Positions 1 through 5,137 of a stretch of DNA of 5,137 bases are shown here, piece after piece (the stretch's first letter is position 1; each line of letters opens with the position of its first letter). The stretch is taken from NCBI GenBank assembly GCA_025453715.1, contig JALOPT010000133.1:1-5137 (forward strand). The letters are read 5' to 3'. This stretch comes from Methanoregulaceae archaeon (GTDB lineage Archaea > Halobacteriota > Methanomicrobia > Methanomicrobiales > Methanospirillaceae). The position numbers and the translations under genes are program-made. The notes beneath the pieces were generated by a model. The model was not told the origin of the DNA. It did no database searches and saw only the letters and a list, made by a program, of their open reading frames with translations.

Positions 1-972
1 GATCAGCTTGGCCAGCTGGGAGGCCACCCTTTTCGTACTATCCCTCGCGTCACCCGGTTCATATTCCGGGCATATCCCAGCCAGTGCATTAAATACTGAA
101 GAGACGGCAGGACCTAGGGAGGGGCCGTACCCACCCTCGAGGACAAGGGCGAGGGGAACTCCTGCAGAACGGGCCGTAATATAGGTAAGGACACCGAAAT
201 CATCAGTTGTTAATTTTATTCCTCCAATAGGATCATCAGACAACGGGTCAAACCCTGCAGAAATAATGACAACATCAGGAGAGAATTTTTCGATTGCCGG
301 GAGAAAAATCCCGTTAAAGACATGGAGATAATCAGGGAGTGTTGAGCCTTCCCGTATTGGTGCATTGAGGGTGTAGCCCTTTCCTGCACCAATACCGATT
401 TCATCGACCCAGCCGGTCCTCGGAAAGCTGTTCACCTGGTGAATCGAACAAAACAAAACCTGGTCACTGGAGTAAAACGCCTTTTGTGTACCATTACCAT
501 GGTGGAGGTCCCAGTCAATAATTGCCACTTTTTTTCCCATTTCAAGCGCATTGGCAGCGGCGACGGCAACATTATTAAAAATGCAGAAGCCCATTGCCTT
601 GTCAGGCTCCGCATGGTGCCCGGGGGGGCGGACAAGCGCGAAAGAGTGCTCCCCCTGCAGGGTGCGTTGTACTGCACCCATTGCCGCTCCCGCTGCAGCC
701 GAGGCAACCTGGAAGGTCTCCGTGGTCAGGTAGGTGTTCATATCGATGTAACGCTTCCCACCAAGAGCACACAATTCACGGATCATCCGTATATAATGGG
801 GTTTGTGGACACGCCCAAGATCTGCAACAGTTGCCGGGGAAGGCTCCAGTTTCTCAACCCAGCCAGGTACTCCGGAGTTCGCCATCTGGAGACGGGCATT
901 GCACTCGCTGTGCAGGTCCATCTCGTGGCAGCCAAATAATTCTCCGGTGATGACCGAGCTTTTCCTGTTCAT
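1..972 (-). CDS. Histone deacetylase family (arginase-fold) zinc amidohydrolase, C-terminus cut by window edge
   Basis: The reverse strand is open from an ATG at 972 to the window edge, giving 324 residues without a stop. The family removes acetyl groups from amines (lysine, acetylpolyamines and similar) using a catalytic zinc; the protein is predicted cytoplasmic, with no signal peptide or membrane segment. Active-site landmarks are all visible: RPPGHH with the His pair at about 119-120, GFCIFNN at 129-134, DWDLHHGNGT at 153-162 supplying zinc ligands D155 and H157, SAGFDP with the third zinc ligand D242, and LEGGYG with the catalytic Tyr at 282. SIHQ, the EIGIGAG loop and GYTLNAP also fit class II/AcuC-like members. 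The N-terminal motif is HSECNARL at 21-28 where HPExPxRL is usual, a mild deviation that supports the chosen start. The ATG lies one base after the aglB stop, so co-transcription and coupled translation are likely. Most of the family domain is present and perhaps only a short tail is missing. Substrate is unknown: histone, polyamine, acetylated osmolyte or N-acetyl sugar are all open. Confidence 0.93.
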   Translation of the reverse strand, partial: MNRKSSVITGELFGCHEMDLHSECNARLQMANSGVPGWVEKLEPSPATVADLGRVHKPHYIRMIRELCALGGKRYIDMNTYLTTETFQVASAAAGAAMGAVQRTLQGEHSFALVRPPGHHAEPDKAMGFCIFNNVAVAAANALEMGKKVAIIDWDLHHGNGTQKAFYSSDQVLFCSIHQVNSFPRTGWVDEIGIGAGKGYTLNAPIREGSTLPDYLHVFNGIFLPAIEKFSPDVVIISAGFDPLSDDPIGGIKLTTDDFGVLTYITARSAGVPLALVLEGGYGPSLGPAVSSVFNALAGICPEYEPGDARDSTKRVASQLAKLI

Positions 973-973
973 C

Positions 974-3562
974 TTAATTGATCTGTGACCCCTGCATTAC
1001 CGCGTCCTCACTTACATCAAATTGTTTGTCAGTACCAATTATGTGATACTTACCGGTAGCCTTGACATCATACGGGTTTCCTGTTGTTGAATATGGCACG
1101 ATAAACTCCCCATTGGTGCTGGCCTGCCGGTACACGAATGACCTTCCCGTGTTGGAAACGAGCGGAATTTCGATAATCCCCTCTCCCTTAATTTTTGCAC
1201 CGGGCACAAATTCGAAGACCTTTACATATTTTATATCAGGTGGGCTGCTGCTCAATACATTCCTCGGGGACTCGTGCACAAGCCGGTAGTGCTGAAGAGC
1301 AGGAATTGATGATAACGGCCGCCACACGGCATCGTTGAGAATTGCGGCATGCTGACCTGCAGGGGCCTTGCTGTTATACAGGTCTACATTAGCCTGTGCT
1401 TTTGCAATGTCCATGTTTTCGGCCCGTGTAATAACCGAGTATGGCCTTCCGGAACTTCCTGGCTCGGTATATTCAACGTAATAAACCGTCGTGGGGTCCG
1501 TCATGGATCCATCGAAATTATGGAGCTTTGAAACCATCGTCTGGTAATATGGAACATCATAGAGAGTAACCGCACTGTACTGGCTCGGGTTATCCGGATT
1601 CGGGACCAGGTAAGGCCGCTGATATGGAGATGCACCAAGAGTTGCATTATACCATGTTGCCATCGCCCAGAACTTTCCTGTATCCATCTCTATATCGGTT
1701 ATGATATAACGAGTCCCGTCATTTTTCAGGATATTATTTGCTCCGGATTCGTTTTGGGACATGAAATAGGAAGCTGCACCATTTGGTCCGGCGACGCCTG
1801 ACTGGAATGGGTTGGCATTCGGGATCCGCTTTGCGATATAGGTGATCATATGCCCGTAATCCCACCAGGACATTACCCCATACGCCTGAGCCGGATATGA
1901 GAACGTATCTCTATTGTAGATCTTATAATAATCAACCCCGGTTTGAGGTGTTTGCCTATCCATCCACTCAAGCGATTCCTTCCAGTCGGAGTTCATCCTC
2001 AGAGCACCTGAAGATGCAACCGCATATTCACTGCCGAACGATGATATGACAAATAAAAAGGCCAGGAAGACTACAAGGACGATTGCACCGATATTCAGGT
2101 AATTGGATTTATGACGGTTTTGAGAGATTTTCCCTTTTTGTGGAGCCTTTTTCCCCTTTTGGGGGGCTTCTTTCGTAGATACAGGTTTTTCAGGCTCATC
2201 ACTTTTACCGGATTTTACGATACTACAGAGATCTTTCCATCCCAGGTTGAAGACATATCCAATACAAATCCCACCAAGGACTGCAATATTGACAGCCAGG
2301 TAATATTCATACCTGATATGCTGCCAGGCCGCTATAAGCATGAACACCGACCAGATAAGAATAACATGTTGATCGGGACGTTCCTCGCGCCACGAGCGGT
2401 AAAACATTATTATTAACCCACCAGCCATCAGGATTAGCGAATAGTTAAAAGTCTCCCAGGCTTCAGCAAATGTCCATGACCTTGCTTCCTGGATGGTGAG
2501 ATAATAGGGGTTCTGGCCAAAAAATTCAGTTAATGCCCCAAGCAGCGAGTTGTATATCAGGGGGCTAACCAGCGCTGTTATTGCAATAATTACTATACCA
2601 ATCCCGATAACTGAAACCGGATAATAATACGCTTTCTTTCCTTTCAGGAGTCTTGCTACAATATACAGGAAAATAGTACCAATAATCAGGAGGATATATG
2701 ATAACGGGTGGGCAATAGTGTAAAAATTAAATTGGAGTCCTTCGGTCTGGATCCCGACGAGGAAAAATGCCAGTGTCGCAAACCCGAATACAACAACATT
2801 TGTTACCAGCAGGTAATCTGATGACTGTTTTCGATAAAAGTCCCATATAAACTGGATTACGGTAAAAACACCAATGATAAGCGCAAACAGGACCATGGTA
2901 GGCATGGTAAAAAGCCCGAGAATATATGCAACTCCTGCAAGGAGGGCCAGAATTACAGGACGTACCAGGGTCTCCCTTTTGGATATATCGACCGGGTTTT
3001 CCTTCGTCCACCACATGCAATACACATATGCAAAAATGAACAACGTGCCGAACAATACTTCCGCTATATGGTGATCAAGGTAACCATACAGAGACCTGAA
3101 GAAATACTGGCCACCGATGACAGCAATAAGACCTGAAGCAAAAATAGCGCATTTCCAGTCCGATATTTTCCTTACGAGAAGGAATACCAGGGGCACCATG
3201 AGGGCTGCCATGATCGGAGGGACCATGAGAGCATATTTGATGATTTCAGGTCGGTTAACTGCCCCCATAAGCATCGTAAACGCTGAACTGATAATGATAA
3301 ACAGCGGGCCCCAGTGAACGGTCTGACCAGTGGGGAACAAGGTCATGGCCTCATACCAGCCGTACCCGGGGAAATTTCGCATCATCTGTTCAATTTGCCT
3401 GAGATTATAGAGGGGGTCATCGCTACCCGCCAGATAGAGTATATCTACATTCCCAGCCTGGAGGAGGGGGAGGAGCCTTATCCAGAGCACAAATGCAGTT
3501 AAAACTGCCAACAGCGCAATAAGAATATAATTCCGGTATTTGATAAGATCCTGTATTACCAT
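974..3562 (-). CDS. aglB: Dolichyl-(phospho)oligosaccharide-protein oligosaccharyltransferase AglB (STT3 family)
   Basis: AglB transfers a lipid-linked glycan onto Asn in N-X-S/T sequons of exported proteins at the outer face of the membrane. The 862-residue product has a first membrane helix at about 12-34 and roughly 13 helices up to about residue 510, followed by a large extracellular C-terminal domain, which is the family layout. Visible motifs are the first acidic motif SDDPLYNLR (47-55), HWGPL (83-87), the second acidic motif DHH (163-165), TIQE (356-359, the TIxE motif of external loop 5), the catalytic WWDYG (566-570), and a DK motif DxxKxxxM with D627, K630 and M634. A Lys-rich cytoplasmic loop (about 441-487) carrying a repeated APQKGK lies before the last helix. 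Two potential acceptor sequons occur in the external domain, N604-E-S and N639-A-T. The start is fixed at 3562 by an in-frame TAA at 3577-3575. It follows a glycosyltransferase gene by 101 bases and precedes the deacetylase gene by one base. Confidence 0.97.
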   Translation of the reverse strand: MVIQDLIKYRNYILIALLAVLTAFVLWIRLLPLLQAGNVDILYLAGSDDPLYNLRQIEQMMRNFPGYGWYEAMTLFPTGQTVHWGPLFIIISSAFTMLMGAVNRPEIIKYALMVPPIMAALMVPLVFLLVRKISDWKCAIFASGLIAVIGGQYFFRSLYGYLDHHIAEVLFGTLFIFAYVYCMWWTKENPVDISKRETLVRPVILALLAGVAYILGLFTMPTMVLFALIIGVFTVIQFIWDFYRKQSSDYLLVTNVVVFGFATLAFFLVGIQTEGLQFNFYTIAHPLSYILLIIGTIFLYIVARLLKGKKAYYYPVSVIGIGIVIIAITALVSPLIYNSLLGALTEFFGQNPYYLTIQEARSWTFAEAWETFNYSLILMAGGLIIMFYRSWREERPDQHVILIWSVFMLIAAWQHIRYEYYLAVNIAVLGGICIGYVFNLGWKDLCSIVKSGKSDEPEKPVSTKEAPQKGKKAPQKGKISQNRHKSNYLNIGAIVLVVFLAFLFVISSFGSEYAVASSGALRMNSDWKESLEWMDRQTPQTGVDYYKIYNRDTFSYPAQAYGVMSWWDYGHMITYIAKRIPNANPFQSGVAGPNGAASYFMSQNESGANNILKNDGTRYIITDIEMDTGKFWAMATWYNATLGASPYQRPYLVPNPDNPSQYSAVTLYDVPYYQTMVSKLHNFDGSMTDPTTVYYVEYTEPGSSGRPYSVITRAENMDIAKAQANVDLYNSKAPAGQHAAILNDAVWRPLSSIPALQHYRLVHESPRNVLSSSPPDIKYVKVFEFVPGAKIKGEGIIEIPLVSNTGRSFVYRQASTNGEFIVPYSTTGNPYDVKATGKYHIIGTDKQFDVSEDAVMQGSQIN
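2129..2167 (-). repeat. Imperfect tandem repeat encoding APQKGK twice within aglB
   Basis: Two adjacent copies of a 21-base unit encode APQKGKK then APQKGK (residues 466-478 of AglB). The first copy reads GCC CCC CAA AAG GGG AAA AAG and the second GCT CCA CAA AAA GGG AAA. The protein is identical over six residues while the codons differ at three third positions, so the duplication is not very recent or has been kept by protein-level selection. It falls in the cytoplasmic loop between the penultimate and last membrane helices, making that loop strongly basic. Confidence 0.8.
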
Positions 3563-3663
3563 TGAGATCAGCCTTTAGAGATTGCGTACCTGCTAAATTA
3601 TACGAGGAGAGATATGATAAGATTTTGTAGCGGAATTTATCCACCAACTATGTAACTTAAGAT
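3563..3663 (-). other. Intergenic spacer between the GT4 gene and aglB
   Basis: This 101-base AT-rich spacer holds the aglB ribosome-binding region. It also has two weak TATA-like stretches on the minus strand, GGATAAATTCC at about 3633-3643 and GTATAATTTAG at about 3593-3603. Neither has a clear purine-rich BRE next to it. There is no poly-T run after the upstream stop codon. The spacer is compatible either with read-through from the glycosyltransferase gene or with a weak internal promoter for aglB plus the deacetylase gene. Confidence 0.4.
3566..3576 (-). promoter_or_regulatory. Likely ribosome binding site of aglB
   Basis: The minus strand reads AAAGGCTGATC ending three bases before the aglB ATG. 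AGG plus TGATC matches parts of the extended archaeal Shine-Dalgarno sequence AGGAGGTGATC with the central bases missing, so pairing would be split. An in-frame stop overlaps its upstream edge, so translation cannot begin further upstream. Confidence 0.4.
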
Positions 3664-4743
3664 TCAAACCGGATTTTGGGGCCCGTCTCTGACGTATCGG
3701 TTGATTGTCTTTTCAAATACGTCATAATCAAACATTTTTGCCCTTTTCAGGCATTCATCGGTAAACGCTGAAGGGTCTTCTGATATTTTCCGGATCGCTG
3801 CAATCATGGAACCTGGATCAGGTGATGTGAGTATACCTGTATAACCATCAGCAACAGTTTCAAGATATCCACCTTCCTTGGTTGCTACAACGGGTTTTCC
3901 GCTTGCCATTGCTTCAAGAGGAGTAATGCCAAAATCTTCATCGATTGCTGTGGTTATGAATCCTTCACAACATGCGTAGAGGTCGTTAAGGCGTGACTCT
4001 TCATATGGCCCCAGGAATTTCACGTTATCAGGGGCATTTTCCACAACTGAACGGAGTGCGGGATAAATCTGGCCAACAACGAGGAGTGTTTTATCTGGCA
4101 TCTGCCTGAATGTCTCCACCTGAAGTGGGATTCGTTTCCATTTATCAACCCTGCCGACTGATAGCCAATATCCTTCCGATGGTTTGCAGGAATAATTATC
4201 CGTATGCACCGGGGGGTATATCACCCCGGCATCACGTAAATAAACCTTATAAATACGGTTTCTCACAGTGTGAGAAATGCACGCGATATTCTCCACGTAC
4301 TTCCTCACAAACCTCTGGTCAAAATATTTAAACAGATTTAGTGCACCAGAATAGCCAATTTTCCCGAAATTACCACACTCGCTAAGGAAGGGATAATACA
4401 TATCGTACAACGCCCGCCTCGGAGTGAGCATATAATATAAGTGCGGTGTGTGGTGCACCATATAACGAAGTGACATGTCGTCAGTACATATCACAAAATC
4501 GTAATCAAGGGATGCATGTTTAAATAGTCTCATCCCTGCAAGCTGTCTCATCGGTTCAGAGGGCAGTTTTTTCCCTAGTGATACCAGATTAATTTTTCCC
4601 GTTTCATCATATGTCCTGACAACCGCCTCATCATATGATGGGACAATAATATCGGCACCAAGTGCATGGGACATATCAATAATTAATCGTTCGGCCCCTC
4701 CTCTGACTGAAAAATCATCACAAGCGAGAATGGCTATTTTCAT
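3664..4743 (-). CDS. GT4-family glycosyltransferase (WbaZ-like, probable mannosyl-type transferase)
   Basis: This soluble GT-B enzyme of 359 residues likely adds a sugar from a nucleotide donor to a growing glycan at the cytoplasmic face of the membrane. The N-terminal acceptor domain opens with MKIAIL, a GGAERL glycine-rich motif at 15-20, and HTP and LTPRRALYD segments at 98-114 that resemble the WbaZ-like group, followed by ACISHTVRNRI (154-164) and VIYPPV (174-179). The donor-binding domain has VGRVDKWKR (196-204), FLGP (243-246), and EDFGITPLE (269-277) forming the E-x7-E motif with Glu 269 and Glu 277. SGKPVVA and EGGYLETV follow. Length is near the family norm and there are no membrane helices. 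The start is fixed by an in-frame TAA 12 bases upstream (4758-4756). It lies between another glycosyltransferase and aglB, which points to N-glycan assembly. Family assignment is firm; donor sugar and linkage are inferred from resemblance only. Confidence 0.93.
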   Translation of the reverse strand: MKIAILACDDFSVRGGAERLIIDMSHALGADIIVPSYDEAVVRTYDETGKINLVSLGKKLPSEPMRQLAGMRLFKHASLDYDFVICTDDMSLRYMVHHTPHLYYMLTPRRALYDMYYPFLSECGNFGKIGYSGALNLFKYFDQRFVRKYVENIACISHTVRNRIYKVYLRDAGVIYPPVHTDNYSCKPSEGYWLSVGRVDKWKRIPLQVETFRQMPDKTLLVVGQIYPALRSVVENAPDNVKFLGPYEESRLNDLYACCEGFITTAIDEDFGITPLEAMASGKPVVATKEGGYLETVADGYTGILTSPDPGSMIAAIRKISEDPSAFTDECLKRAKMFDYDVFEKTINRYVRDGPQNPV

Positions 4744-4750
4744 ATTCTGA

Positions 4751-4757
4751 ACCCCTT
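4751..4757 (-). promoter_or_regulatory. Likely ribosome binding site of the GT4 gene
   Basis: The minus strand reads AAGGGGT seven bases before the ATG at 4743, a fair Shine-Dalgarno position with one base missing from AAGGAGGT. A better-matching AAGGAG sits further up at 4763-4768 but is about 19 bases from the ATG and has no start codon at a suitable distance. Together with the in-frame stop overlapping this site, this decides the start at 4743. Confidence 0.45.
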
Positions 4758-4798
4758 ATTTTCTCCTTGATAGGGCTGAAACCGGGTTGAATTCATAC

Positions 4799-4817
4799 AA
4801 CCTGTATAACACATGTT
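4799..4817. promoter_or_regulatory. Imperfect 19-base dyad overlapping a TATA-like element upstream of the GT4 gene
   Basis: The plus strand reads AACCTGTATAACACATGTT; seven of nine arm positions pair (AAC-TGT against ACA-GTT). On the minus strand it contains GTTATACA, a weak TATA-like element about 60 bases before the GT4 start, which would give a leader of roughly 35-40 bases. The overlap of dyad and TATA-like bases is what an archaeal repressor operator could look like, but there is no second copy and no clear BRE next to it, so chance is quite possible. Confidence 0.22.
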
Positions 4818-4849
4818 TTCTATCCTGATTATTAGTATCATAATAACTA

Positions 4850-4861
4850 TGAAAAATCATG
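4850..4861 (-). terminator. Possible weak poly-T terminator after the partial glycosyltransferase gene
   Basis: About 12 bases after the TAA at 4868 the minus strand has a run of five T within ATGATTTTTCAT, flanked by short complementary arms. Archaeal termination often uses T-rich stretches without strong stems. The run is short, so partial read-through into the next glycosyltransferase gene remains likely. Confidence 0.2.
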
Positions 4862-4867
4862 GTTTCA

Positions 4868-5137
4868 TTAAATCTTATCATTCAGCAGGCCTTTAATCAG
4901 ATTGTTCCACAAACCTGCAATAACATCCCATCTCAGTTCCTCGGGGACAGGATAGATCTTTTTTTCAGACATTGTTTTTTCAATCACGGACGCGAGCTGT
5001 TCAGAGTCCCGGGGATCAACAAACCGGGAACCCGAATACTTGCCCAGGCTCTCTTCAAGCCCACCCACACGTGATGCAATTATAGGGATACCGAACGACA
5101 TTCCAATATGAGCAACACCACTTTGGGATGCTCGTGT
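4868..5137 (-). CDS. Glycosyltransferase, GT4/group 1 type, C-terminal fragment (N-terminus beyond window)
   Basis: The reverse strand is open from the right window edge to a TAA at 4870-4868, giving 89 residues of a GT-B donor-binding domain. The visible start is TRASQSGVAHIGMSFG, then IPIIASRVGG and LEESLGKYSGSRFVDP, followed by a helical tail ending LLNDKI. The SQSGV...GIPIIA..VGGLEE pattern is typical of a GT4 branch in which the classical E-x7-E glutamates are replaced; here the matching positions are about Ala and Ile. An ATG at 5101 lies inside this conserved core and is not the true start. The gene precedes another GT4 gene and aglB on the same strand, suggesting a role in building the glycan that AglB transfers. 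The donor sugar cannot be told from this fragment. Confidence 0.88.
   Translation of the reverse strand, partial: TRASQSGVAHIGMSFGIPIIASRVGGLEESLGKYSGSRFVDPRDSEQLASVIEKTMSEKKIYPVPEELRWDVIAGLWNNLIKGLLNDKI

Noticed and set aside
439..939. 166-codon open frame on the plus strand
   Set aside because: It is antisense to the deacetylase gene, whose reverse-strand frame shows all family motifs. The plus-strand translation is Cys/Arg-rich and has no recognisable domain.
2111..2416. 101-codon plus-strand frame
   Set aside because: It is antisense to aglB membrane helices and the Lys-rich loop. Its Phe/Leu-rich start is the complement of the A-rich lysine codons.
2727..3020. 97-codon minus-strand frame inside aglB
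   Set aside because: It lies entirely within aglB in a different frame, and the aglB frame there encodes convincing membrane helices.
3593..3603. TATA-like GTATAATTTAG as an aglB promoter
   Set aside because: A start about 25 bases downstream would fall inside the proposed ribosome binding site and leave an approximately 10-base leader. No BRE is visible, so it is not called as a promoter.
3423..3647. 74-codon minus-strand frame overlapping the aglB start
   Set aside because: Most of it overlaps the aglB N-terminal coding sequence in another frame, its product is low in recognisable motifs, and it ends in a Pro/Gly-rich shadow of the aglB helix region.
4871..4881. 11-base AATCTTATCAT matching the reverse complement of 3614-3624
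   Set aside because: One copy codes for the end of the partial transferase and the match is short and AT-rich. Chance is the simpler explanation, with no further copies seen.
5099..5101. ATG as the start of a 77-codon gene
   Set aside because: The frame is open upstream to the window edge and the upstream residues complete the conserved SQSGV glycosyltransferase core, so this is an internal Met.

Overview
The window looks like a chromosomal piece of a euryarchaeal methanogen, most likely of the Methanomicrobiales type. This is inferred from the AglB sequence style, archaeal-type translation signals and gene content; no marker gene in the window proves the genus. All recognisable genes lie on the minus strand, so transcription runs from high to low coordinates.

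In transcription order there are four genes. (1) The C-terminal end of a GT4-type glycosyltransferase (4868-5137) enters from the right edge. (2) After 124 bases comes a complete 359-residue GT4 glycosyltransferase resembling the WbaZ-like mannosyltransferase group (3664-4743). (3) After 101 bases comes a complete 862-residue oligosaccharyltransferase AglB (974-3562). (4) After a single base comes a histone-deacetylase-fold zinc amidohydrolase (1-972) that runs off the left edge. There is no gene-free stretch longer than about 125 bases, and I see no RNA gene, mobile element or CRISPR array.

The first three genes fit one job: protein N-glycosylation. The two soluble GT-B transferases would help build a lipid-linked glycan on the cytoplasmic face of the membrane. 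AglB would transfer the finished glycan to Asn residues of exported proteins such as the S-layer. The WWDYG catalytic motif, the DK motif (DxxKxxxM), the acidic metal-binding motifs and the TIxE motif are all readable in AglB.

The unexpected member is the deacetylase-family gene. Its active-site residues all look intact, and it starts one base after the aglB stop codon with no room for its own promoter. This suggests co-transcription and translational coupling with aglB. Its substrate cannot be read from the sequence: protein lysine, polyamine, an acetylated osmolyte or an N-acetyl sugar are all possible, and the last would tie it to the glycan pathway. It is also visibly more GC-rich in places than the glycosylation genes before it.
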